The position numbers were made by a program, and so were the translations under genes. From positions 1 through 5,834 of the forward strand of contig CAZXCT010000072.1 in assembly GCA_964639395.1 (NCBI GenBank): a stretch of DNA of 5,834 nucleotides, in the 5' to 3' direction. Positions 1 through 4,903 of the stretch are shown here, in pieces. A model generated the notes under the pieces. That model saw only the letters and a program-made list of their open reading frames with translations. It was not told the origin of the DNA and ran no database searches. Source of the DNA: ATZT02 sp964639395 (GTDB lineage: Bacteria > Actinomycetota > Actinomycetes > S36-B12 > UBA5976). Each line of letters opens with the position of its first letter. Position 1 is the first letter of the stretch.

Positions 1-589
1 CACCATGCCAAAAAGATTCGGCTGCCATTTCTTGATAGTTACGAAGTTCCCAACCGTTTTGTACTAATTCAATGGGGTGAGCTTCGCCATCAACATAACC
101 AGCAAAATCTTCGGCGGGCCAACCGAGTTTTAGTAGTTGTTGTTTTAGCTGTCCGCGTTCAGATGGGTGAACCACAACGGTTTGCTCATCTAATCTTTGC
201 CCAACTAGGGGTTGAATTCTTTTACTCTTTAAAACTTCTTCTAAAACTGGTAGATCAGCGCAATGCAAAGTTAAGCCATGAACTGGGTGTTTTTCGAGTT
301 TTAGTCGGCCATAGCGATCCATTTGCTCGGCTACATCAACAAGGAGTGAATGCGGAACGGCGTATCGTGAATATTTCAATAAGGTATCGACAACTAATTC
401 AGCATCTAACCCAGCGGCACGTGCGTTCCATAAACCAAGGGGGGTGATGCGATAAGTGTGAACGTGTTCGGGTGAGCGCTCTAATTCAGCAAAAGGGGCA
501 ATTGATCTTCTAGCTTCTTGCGCTAACTCATGATCAATTTCAAGTAAAAGTGTGCGATCGCTTTGGACGATTAAGGGGCCGTCATTCAT
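1..589 (-). CDS. DNA repair helicase XPB, N-terminal part (3' end cut by window edge)
   Basis: This is the N-terminal 196 residues of a bacterial XPB/ERCC3-type superfamily 2 DNA helicase, a 3'-5' unwinding ATPase linked to DNA repair. The reading frame begins MNDGPLIVQSDRTLLLE and contains ELERSPEHVHTYRITPLGLWNARAAG, both very typical of the start of actinobacterial XPB. The fragment ends in ELRNYQEMAAESFW, the stretch just before the Walker A loop, so the whole ATPase core lies beyond the window; family members are around 550 residues. The ATG at 589-587 is chosen because the family starts here and because it sits 5 bases after the stop of the upstream helicase-associated gene. That spacing suggests co-transcription and translational coupling. 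No strong Shine-Dalgarno is visible, only a weak GGA about 11 bases upstream inside the previous gene. The identification is firm; activity cannot be judged without the motor motifs. Confidence 0.93.
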   Translation of the reverse strand, partial: MNDGPLIVQSDRTLLLEIDHELAQEARRSIAPFAELERSPEHVHTYRITPLGLWNARAAGLDAELVVDTLLKYSRYAVPHSLLVDVAEQMDRYGRLKLEKHPVHGLTLHCADLPVLEEVLKSKRIQPLVGQRLDEQTVVVHPSERGQLKQQLLKLGWPAEDFAGYVDGEAHPIELVQNGWELRNYQEMAAESFWHG

Positions 590-594
590 TAAAT

Positions 595-2814
595 TTATTT
601 TCCATTCTTTTTGGCTTTAGTAACGATGGCAGCGTTAATTCTTGATAGGGCGTAGTCACGAATGCGAGTTTCGGTGTGATCGTAACCAGTTAATAATCCG
701 CCTTGCACGCGGATTGGATCAACGAAGCGGTCGCGAACTGTTCCGTCACCTTCGGCGTAACCAATTGTGATTGACTGATTTGAATCGATGCATTCGTTTA
801 AGAAAGGAACTAATTCACTCGTAGGCATTGGAGCCGGGGGATTTGACCCGATTTCAGGAATTTTTGCTTTTGGATTTTCACTTAAACGTAATGCTTTGAT
901 TGCGCTAATTAATAGCGGTGCATCTGGTGGGGATCCTTCAGGTGCGGGCTGGGGACGAAGTTTTGCACTTGATCGTTTTTCACCGGGGGCAGGCTCGGTG
1001 TCGTCGATTGGTTCTTGTGAAATATTGATCTCACCAATTTGTCGAACTAAATCGTTAAGTAGGTATTCCAATGGTTGAGGGATATCGGTTGAAGAATATT
1101 TTTTGAAAAATTCCATTACGTCATCTTTTTTCTTGCCACGCTCTAAGGCGCGTCTAAGTGAACTCTCAGTAAATCGATAAACCTGAGCGGCACCGCGTGA
1201 TTCTTGATAACCCAATGTTCTTAACTCTGCTGCGACATGAGATTCGGGTGGCCCCGGGATTACTGCAGTTAAATCTGCTTGCAACATAAAGTGAGCAATT
1301 GCTTCAGGTAATAGTGGCGCAATTGATTCAACTAGCAATGGATCAGTTTTAATAACATGGCCCTTAGGGTCTGAGACGGCAGCACGGGCAGCTGCAGTAC
1401 GGGCTTCAGGTGATGGCATGGTGTAGCGCATTTCGCCCAGCGCTCTACCGGTGGTGGCTAAGGCGCCTAATCCGCGAGCACCAATTAAATTTGCTTCTTG
1501 CATAAAGGATCGAACTAATAAATCAATAAGTTCATTTTCGCGGCGTGGACGTTGCCATTGCACGTGTTTAACTAAGTCATCTTCGTTTGGCTCTGCCCCC
1601 AGCGGCAAGCTCACTAAAGCAGTTAACATTAAAGATTTAATTTCTGGGGCTAAAGGCTTATCAACTTCTGGTGAAAGTGCATTAATTCTTACTTGCTCAT
1701 TTTTACCAACCAAACTTGGAACGCGAGTTGAAGTTAGCCAAGCTTCAGACAAAGTCGCCCAACGCTCTTCAACGGTGCGGGTGCGCCAAAGATCAAATGC
1801 AGGAGTTGGTAACCAAACTGGATCTTTAGTTTCATCAGCTGCTAATAGCCCCGCTGCTAAGGCAGTTTCTGCTAATAGCGCAGCAATGTTTTCATCTTCG
1901 TCACAAATTCTTGAAGCTAAAGTTAAATCTCTTTGTGCTAATCCGCCGTTACGTAAAACTGCTGGAGGTGTTTCACCCCAAATATCTAACAGTTCTTCCA
2001 TCATTTGCACGAAATGTAAACCTGCACCACCGGCTGATTTATCTACCGCTTGAGGGTCTCTTTGGTTTTTAACACTTACTTCAGGTGTAGTAGATAAATA
2101 GTCTGGCAATAAATTATCGCCACGTAATACAAAGGCAACTTCTCTGGGCAAAGTGAGCTCTTGACGTCCGGTAGCAATTAGTACGCCTTGCGCCATTAGG
2201 TATTCGTAAGGGGTTTTAGCGCTGGCAGTGGTGGCTTCTCGGTTAAGTTTGTCCACCACTAAAACTGGAGGGCCCCACAAAACTTGGCTAATAACTTCGT
2301 CAACACCTTTAGGGGCTTTATCAAAAATCTGCTTAATTCGCTCTTTAGTAGCGACCGCCGCTAGGTCAGGGCGTTCTTCAACAAAGCACGGGCCGAAGCC
2401 AGCTGGGTGAGGGGCAACAACTTCTTTTAAAACCGGAACTGCGCGCATGCCTTTATCGGTTCCCCAGATAACACCACGGGCTTTTAATAGCGCTAAAGCG
2501 CGATCAAGTTGAGGGTCATTGTTTAAAAGTGCGGAAAGTTCTTTTTTTGTGAAGGGTTCTGCTAGGCAAGCCAATATTTCTGCAACAGAAACAACCCAAG
2601 CATCTAGTCGATCCAATACTCGGGTGATGGAAGAGTTGGTTGCAGCACGAGCAGAGAGTTTTGCCATGTCCGCTGGCACCGGGTGAACCAAATCGGGCCG
2701 GTGAACTAATAAATCCCGTAGCGAATCATCATCGAGGGATTTAAACCAATCCACTAATGAGCCGGGATCGTCTGCCTTTGCCTTGCGTGGCTTGGAGGGA
2801 GTCTTTGTAGGCAT
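595..2814 (-). CDS. Helicase-associated protein (XPB/Ssl2-like domain, WYL-like C-terminus)
   Basis: A 739-aa protein of the actinobacterial family usually annotated as helicase-associated (helicase C-terminal/XPB-Ssl2-like domain), encoded just upstream of XPB and probably working with it; its exact biochemical role is unknown. Residues 1-20 are a basic, Lys/Pro-rich leader. Residues 25-90 are helical and match the conserved N-terminal block (LVHPVPADMAKLSARAAT, VLDRLDAWVV). Residues 510-596 hold the conserved core, FMLQADLTAVIPGP followed by YRFTESSLRRALERG and DIPQPLEYLLNDL. A Pro/acidic low-complexity linker follows (597-650), then residues 663-735 resemble a WYL fold (SITIGYAEGDGTVRDRFVDP, IRDYALSRI). 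No Walker motifs are seen, so it is not itself a helicase. The frame stays open upstream to an ATG at 3039, but that would overlap the divergent cold-shock gene and add residues unlike the family. The start MPTKTPSKPRK at 2814 is preferred and has a leaderless-type promoter. Confidence 0.88.
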   Translation of the reverse strand: MPTKTPSKPRKAKADDPGSLVDWFKSLDDDSLRDLLVHRPDLVHPVPADMAKLSARAATNSSITRVLDRLDAWVVSVAEILACLAEPFTKKELSALLNNDPQLDRALALLKARGVIWGTDKGMRAVPVLKEVVAPHPAGFGPCFVEERPDLAAVATKERIKQIFDKAPKGVDEVISQVLWGPPVLVVDKLNREATTASAKTPYEYLMAQGVLIATGRQELTLPREVAFVLRGDNLLPDYLSTTPEVSVKNQRDPQAVDKSAGGAGLHFVQMMEELLDIWGETPPAVLRNGGLAQRDLTLASRICDEDENIAALLAETALAAGLLAADETKDPVWLPTPAFDLWRTRTVEERWATLSEAWLTSTRVPSLVGKNEQVRINALSPEVDKPLAPEIKSLMLTALVSLPLGAEPNEDDLVKHVQWQRPRRENELIDLLVRSFMQEANLIGARGLGALATTGRALGEMRYTMPSPEARTAAARAAVSDPKGHVIKTDPLLVESIAPLLPEAIAHFMLQADLTAVIPGPPESHVAAELRTLGYQESRGAAQVYRFTESSLRRALERGKKKDDVMEFFKKYSSTDIPQPLEYLLNDLVRQIGEINISQEPIDDTEPAPGEKRSSAKLRPQPAPEGSPPDAPLLISAIKALRLSENPKAKIPEIGSNPPAPMPTSELVPFLNECIDSNQSITIGYAEGDGTVRDRFVDPIRVQGGLLTGYDHTETRIRDYALSRINAAIVTKAKKNGK

Positions 2815-2821
2815 CTGGCTA

Positions 2822-2827
2822 ATTTTA
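2822..2827 (-). promoter_or_regulatory. Putative -10 box for a leaderless transcript of the helicase-associated gene
   Basis: On the minus strand the hexamer TAAAAT ends 7 bases before the ATG at 2814, which would place the transcription start at or next to the A of the start codon. No Shine-Dalgarno lies in the 20 bases upstream (the bases before the ATG read TAGCCAG). No good -35 is visible at 16-18 bases. The promoter would drive both this gene and the downstream XPB gene. This is inference from spacing and sequence. Confidence 0.5.
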
Positions 2828-2906
2828 ATGGGTATACACAGTGGGGGCACTTTGCAGTCCTTGCCGATGGCGAGGTGAGGGGCTTTGGGTAATCTTGGAC
2901 TTTCAC

Positions 2907-2918
2907 ATTTCGCGAAAT
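2907..2918. promoter_or_regulatory. Perfect 12-bp palindrome in the divergent region upstream of the cold-shock gene
   Basis: ATTTCGCGAAAT is a perfect palindrome lying 34 bases before the cold-shock GTG and 92 bases before the helicase-associated ATG. It could be an operator for a dimeric regulator. If transcription starts near 2902, downstream of a possible TAATCT -10 at 2890-2895, it would instead form a small hairpin in the 5' leader of the cold-shock mRNA. I do not recognise it as the site of a specific known regulator. Confidence 0.4.
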
Positions 2919-2938
2919 ACGCGACTAGTAGAGCAAAC

Positions 2939-2943
2939 GGGAG
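2939..2943 (+). promoter_or_regulatory. Shine-Dalgarno of the cold-shock gene (decides the start)
   Basis: GGGAG ends 9 bases before the GTG at 2953. An upstream in-frame TTG at 2944 directly abuts this site with no spacer and so cannot use it. This supports the GTG start, which also gives the family-typical N-terminus VPFGKIKWYD. Confidence 0.75.
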
Positions 2944-2952
2944 TTGATTGCC

Positions 2953-3333
2953 GTGCCTTTTGGAAAGATCAAGTGGTACGACGTCGAAAAGGGCTTCGGT
3001 TTTATTGAAACCGATGATGGCGAAGATGTTTTCGTACATGCCACCGCGATTCCAGACGGTGTCTTACCTAAACCAGGTTCACGCGTTGAATTTGGCGTTG
3101 CTGAAGGTCGCCGCGGAATTCAAGCGCTCCAAGTCAGAATTGTGGAAGCACCACCAAGTTTGTCTAAGGCTGGTCGTAAAGATACTGACGACATGGCAGT
3201 AATTATTGAAGATGTAATTAAATTACTCGATGGGGTTTCTACTCAAATCCGTCGTGGACGCTACCCAGATGATAAAACCTCGCAAAAAGTTGCAGCAGTA
3301 TTGCGTGCGGTAGCTAACGATCTAGACGCATAA
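2953..3333 (+). CDS. Cold-shock-domain protein with C-terminal extension
   Basis: A 126-aa CspA-family protein that binds single-stranded RNA or DNA in the cytoplasm, probably as an RNA chaperone or regulator. Residues 1-65 are the cold-shock domain, with RNP1 as KGFGFI (13-18) and RNP2 as VFVH (26-29), plus the typical opening GKIKWYD. After a short linker, residues 78-124 form a predicted helical extension (DDMAVIIEDVIKLLDGV ... VAAVLRAVANDL) found in the longer actinobacterial members (about 125-135 residues) but absent from the short 67-70 aa Csps. The GTG start at 2953 has a GGGAG at good distance. The gene is divergent from the helicase-associated gene and is followed after 22 bases by the DUF3027 gene, so the two probably form an operon. 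The long stretch before the start contains a palindrome that may regulate it. Whether it is cold-induced cannot be read from the sequence. Confidence 0.95.
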   Translation: MPFGKIKWYDVEKGFGFIETDDGEDVFVHATAIPDGVLPKPGSRVEFGVAEGRRGIQALQVRIVEAPPSLSKAGRKDTDDMAVIIEDVIKLLDGVSTQIRRGRYPDDKTSQKVAAVLRAVANDLDA

Positions 3334-3344
3334 AGAATTTTCTT

Positions 3345-3349
3345 AGGAG
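3345..3349 (+). promoter_or_regulatory. Shine-Dalgarno of the DUF3027 gene (supports a TTG start)
   Basis: AGGAG ends 6 bases before the TTG at 3356. The strong, well-spaced site makes the unusual TTG start credible, and the resulting N-terminus lines up with the family. No promoter-like hexamer is obvious in the 22-base gap after the cold-shock gene, consistent with read-through. Confidence 0.8.
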
Positions 3350-3355
3350 TTTGGT

Positions 3356-4273
3356 TTGGCTATCGATTTAACAAACGCTAAAGATGCTGCAAAAGAATTT
3401 TTGTTAGCAGAAGTGAGCGCCGATCGCGTTGGTGGTTATTTAGAAAACAAAATTGAAGCAACTGAAACCGCAACTTATTATTTTTCAACACTTGATACGG
3501 GTTACCGCGGATGGATGTGGGCGGTAAACATCGGTGGCGATGAAAGTTTAAGTTTAAATGAAATTGTTTTAATACCTGGCAAGGATGCTTTGTTAGCGCC
3601 CAAGTGGATTCCTTGGCAAGAGCGTTTACAAGAAGGCGATTTAGGTATTGGTGATGTTTTACCAACCGCACCTGATGATGCAAGGTTGGTTCCGGGTTAT
3701 ACCGAGGTAGATGATCTTTTAGATGAGTCTTCAACTCCAGTTGGCTGGGAAGCCGGTTTGGGTCGTAAGCGAGTGCTTTCTGAAATCGGAAGAGAACAAG
3801 CAGTCAATCGCTGGTATGGATCATCACACGGACCAAATACTGCGATGGCAGAGTTGGCAACTGACAAGTGTGTTTCGTGTGGATTTTATATTCCACTAAG
3901 TGGCGCCTTAGGAAGAATGTTTGGAGTTTGCGCAAACTCATATGCACAAGATGATGCAAAAGTAGTTTCGCTAGATCATGGTTGTGGTGGACACTCTGAA
4001 GTAATTGCTGACACAAAGTCGGTGCCGGTTGGTACCACAGTGGTAAATGAAGAAGGCTTTTTTGATGCAGCAGAAATTGATGAAGATTCGGTAGAAGAAG
4101 AAATTGACTTAGCAGATGCAGATTTGCAAGAAGTAGATGAATTTGCACATGATGGTGAAGAAGTTGATGATGACGACGATGATGATGATGATGATGACGA
4201 AGCAGCAGAAGATGCTGAGGCTAATCGTTTAGATGTCTTAGATGAGGTATTAAACAATAATGAAGAAAACTAA
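3356..4273 (+). CDS. DUF3027 family protein with zinc-site-like cysteines and a poly-Asp acidic tail
   Basis: A 305-aa protein of the actinobacterial DUF3027 family; its function is unknown. The conserved body covers about residues 1-215: TGYRGWMWAV (48-57), EIVLIPGKDALLAPKWIPW (69-87), GDLGIGDVLPT (94-104), RLVPGYT (110-116) and NRWYGSSHGP (151-160). A second block carries C172 and C175 (CVSC), C192 and C210 (DHGCGGHSE) with nearby histidines, a spacing that could bind zinc; this is inference. From about residue 235 the protein is very acidic and low in complexity, ending in a tail with eleven consecutive Asp (271-281). No signal peptide or membrane segment is seen, so it is probably cytoplasmic. 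It follows the cold-shock gene by 22 bases with a TTG start and AGGAG site, so a shared transcript and possibly a nucleic-acid-related role are likely. The 3' end overlaps the convergent DUF2530 gene by 4 bases. Confidence 0.88.
   Translation: MAIDLTNAKDAAKEFLLAEVSADRVGGYLENKIEATETATYYFSTLDTGYRGWMWAVNIGGDESLSLNEIVLIPGKDALLAPKWIPWQERLQEGDLGIGDVLPTAPDDARLVPGYTEVDDLLDESSTPVGWEAGLGRKRVLSEIGREQAVNRWYGSSHGPNTAMAELATDKCVSCGFYIPLSGALGRMFGVCANSYAQDDAKVVSLDHGCGGHSEVIADTKSVPVGTTVVNEEGFFDAAEIDEDSVEEEIDLADADLQEVDEFAHDGEEVDDDDDDDDDDDEAAEDAEANRLDVLDEVLNNNEEN
4166..4198 (+). repeat. GAT/GAC trinucleotide repeat encoding eleven Asp
   Basis: Eleven consecutive Asp codons (8 GAT and 3 GAC), with an uninterrupted run of six GAT in the middle, lie in frame in the DUF3027 acidic tail. 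The pure GAT stretch is a candidate for slippage-driven length variation between strains. The GAC interruptions near both ends suggest the run is tolerated rather than newly expanded. Confidence 0.9.
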
Positions 4274-4482
4274 CTAGATTTTTGTTTTCTGCGCTTTAAA
4301 ATCCACATTCCCATAAACCCTAAAATCACAGCCGCAAGCGAAGACTGCAGCCAAATTAGTGAAGACTCATGAGCTAAAAAGGCAAATCGATACCAAAAAA
4401 CTAGCGAGAAAATAGCAGATAAAGTAGTGCCAAAACGTAATTCAGTTAGGCCATCACGCGCTACGGGCTTTAGCTCTTTCAT
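4270..4482 (-). CDS. DUF2530-like two-helix membrane protein
   Basis: A 70-aa protein with two predicted membrane helices, about residues 17-36 (RFGTTLSAIFSLVFW...) and 43-62 (IWLQSSLAAVILGFMGMWIL), and a basic C-terminal KRRKQK that should face the cytoplasm. The pattern of a Pro and DG near the start, GT opening the first helix, then a W in the loop and LGFMGMW before a basic tail fits the actinobacterial DUF2530 family, though members vary a lot. The role is unknown. The ATG at 4482 has no Shine-Dalgarno but a TAATAT hexamer ends 7 bases upstream, suggesting a leaderless mRNA. It is divergent from the 26-aa ORF across only 31 bases, and its TAG stop is interlocked with the TAA of the DUF3027 gene (tetranucleotide CTAA on the plus strand). 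The gene itself is very likely real; the family assignment is moderately sure. Confidence 0.72.
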   Translation of the reverse strand: MKELKPVARDGLTELRFGTTLSAIFSLVFWYRFAFLAHESSLIWLQSSLAAVILGFMGMWILKRRKQKSS

Positions 4483-4489
4483 GTATCAA

Positions 4490-4495
4490 ATATTA
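4490..4495 (-). promoter_or_regulatory. Putative -10 box of the DUF2530-like gene (leaderless)
   Basis: On the minus strand TAATAT ends 7 bases before the ATG at 4482. This is a near-consensus -10 at the distance expected when transcription begins at the start codon. There is no Shine-Dalgarno between it and the ATG (bases read TTGATAC). The -35 is weak (a GCGACA at 19-base spacing). Confidence 0.6.
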
Positions 4496-4501
4496 GCCCA
4501 C

Positions 4502-4507
4502 TAATAT
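4502..4507 (+). promoter_or_regulatory. Putative -10 box of the 26-aa ORF (leaderless)
   Basis: TAATAT ends 6 bases before the ATG at 4514, the right place for a transcript starting at or near the start codon. The bases in between (AGAAGT) hold no convincing Shine-Dalgarno. No recognisable -35 lies 17 bases upstream, where the sequence is already the start codon region of the opposite gene. Confidence 0.55.
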
Positions 4508-4513
4508 AGAAGT

Positions 4514-4594
4514 ATGTCGCAAAGAGTAAGAAGAATTGTTACCTTAATTGTGTTGTTTGGAATGGTTTTATCGGTATTTATTGCGGCCGTTTAG
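4514..4594 (+). CDS. 26-aa single-pass membrane peptide (hypothetical)
   Basis: A very short ORF, MSQRVRRIVTLIVLFGMVLS then VFIAAV, stop TAG. Residues 1-7 carry three arginines; residues 8-26 are an unbroken hydrophobic helix long enough to cross the membrane, so the positive-inside rule predicts a cytoplasmic N-terminus and a C-terminus at or just outside the membrane. I do not recognise the family and propose no function. Support for it being real: it fills the space exactly between a divergent promoter and a convergent gene, has a leaderless-type TAATAT box 6 bases upstream, and its stop interlocks with the stop of the XRE gene. Without it, 108 bases would be non-coding in an otherwise gap-free stretch. 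It could instead be a chance ORF in an A/T-rich gap, or a regulatory leader. It would be missed by standard length cut-offs. Confidence 0.55.
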   Translation: MSQRVRRIVTLIVLFGMVLSVFIAAV

Positions 4595-4612
4595 TAAAGA
4601 TCTTTAACTAAA
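4590..4612. repeat. A/T-rich dyad across a convergent stop-codon overlap
   Basis: A near-perfect inverted repeat: TTTAG TAAAGA pairs with TCTTTA CTAAA apart from one bulged A at 4607, centred on the palindrome AAAGATCTTT (4596-4605). It covers the stops of the 26-aa ORF and the XRE gene and the last codons of the latter. It may act as a weak two-way transcription end signal. It lacks the G/C-rich stem of a classical intrinsic terminator, so this role is uncertain. Confidence 0.35.
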
Positions 4613-4851
4613 TAGGCATCTGGCTTAAGTAAAGCTTCTGGGCTTACATTAAGTGCATAAGCAATCGCCCAAAGATTATCGAGTGATGCTGAATATAAAC
4701 CGTTTTCTAATCGAGAAATAGTTTTTCGATCTAACTCAGCAGATTCTGCCAATTCTTCTTGGGTGAGATTTCTTAATAATCGATAATTTCTAACGGCTTT
4801 TCCGAATGCGCGACGTCGTATTTTAATTTCAAAATTAGACCTTCGCGCCAT
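4591..4851 (-). CDS. Small XRE-family helix-turn-helix regulator
   Basis: An 86-aa single-domain DNA-binding protein of the Cro/CI (XRE, HTH_3) type. After a basic N-terminus (MARRSNFEIKIRRR), residues 16-72 form the helix-turn-helix fold: FGKAVRNYRLLRNLTQEELA, then SAELDRKTISRLENG with the recognition helix about 41-49, then LDNLWAIAYALNVSPEALL. There is no ligand-binding or protease domain and no toxin partner next to it, so target and signal are unknown. The frame is open upstream to 4986 but that would run antisense-free into the serC coding end on the same strand; ATG 4851 gives the natural N-terminus. No Shine-Dalgarno is visible, while TAAAAC ends 7 bases upstream, so it may be leaderless. 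An 18-bp inverted repeat lies 33 bases upstream of the start and could be its own operator. Its stop interlocks with that of the convergent 26-aa ORF. Confidence 0.88.
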   Translation of the reverse strand: MARRSNFEIKIRRRAFGKAVRNYRLLRNLTQEELAESAELDRKTISRLENGLYSASLDNLWAIAYALNVSPEALLKPDAYLVKDLY

Positions 4852-4858
4852 TAGAAGA

Positions 4859-4864
4859 GTTTTA
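4859..4864 (-). promoter_or_regulatory. Possible -10 box of the XRE gene
   Basis: On the minus strand TAAAAC ends 7 bases before the ATG at 4851. It follows the same spacing as the other putative leaderless starts here but departs from TAnnnT at the last base. The interval holds no Shine-Dalgarno (TCTTCTA). Alternatively the gene may be read through from serC. Confidence 0.35.
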
Positions 4865-4884
4865 AGCAAAAAGGTTAAAAAGTC

Positions 4885-4902
4885 TGTACCAAAAGTGGTA
4901 CA
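4885..4902. promoter_or_regulatory. 18-bp inverted repeat between serC and the XRE gene: operator or terminator
   Basis: TGTACCA, spacer AAAG, TGGTACA: perfect 7-bp arms. On the minus strand it begins one base after the serC stop and is followed by GAC and a run of five T, so it could be a weak intrinsic terminator for serC (3 G/C pairs of 7, 4-base loop). Its placement just upstream of the XRE start, beside the expected -35 region, equally suits an operator bound by a dimeric helix-turn-helix protein, perhaps the XRE protein itself. Both roles are possible together. Confidence 0.5.
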
Positions 4903-4903
4903 T

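Larger units (their letters stand above)
4490..4507. repeat. Perfect inverted repeat joining two mirror-image -10 boxes
   Basis: ATATTAG, a CCCA spacer and CTAATAT form a perfect 7-bp-arm dyad covering more than half of the 31-bp gap between two divergent starts. Each arm contains the -10 box of one gene. The symmetry may be an operator, or may simply result from two consensus -10 boxes facing each other. Confidence 0.7.

Noticed and set aside
1451..2053. 200-codon plus-strand open frame inside the helicase-associated gene
   Set aside because: Low-complexity Ser/Ala/Pro/Lys composition typical of an antisense shadow; no Shine-Dalgarno or family resemblance, while the opposite strand is a well-supported gene.
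2944..2946. TTG at 2944 as the cold-shock start
   Set aside because: The GGGAG site directly abuts it with no spacing, and the extra residues are not part of the family; GTG at 2953 fits both.
2815..3039. 75-codon N-terminal extension of the helicase-associated gene to an ATG at 3039
   Set aside because: It overlaps the divergent cold-shock gene antisense, its residues do not resemble the family, and the ATG at 2814 gives the conserved N-terminus with a promoter-like box at leaderless spacing.
3976..4257. Minus-strand open frame with a poly-Ser run opposite the DUF3027 tail
   Set aside because: The Ser run is only the reverse complement of the GAT/GAC Asp repeat; the sense frame has family support.
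4264..4290. AGAAAAC ... GTTTTCT dyad across the DUF3027/DUF2530 stop overlap as a terminator
   Set aside because: Only two G/C pairs in a 7-bp stem, a 13-base loop and no T run after it on the plus strand; could easily be chance in A/T-rich DNA.
4591..4851. XRE protein as the antitoxin of a toxin-antitoxin pair
   Set aside because: No toxin-like gene is next to it: its neighbours are serC and the 26-aa convergent ORF, which is not in the same operon.
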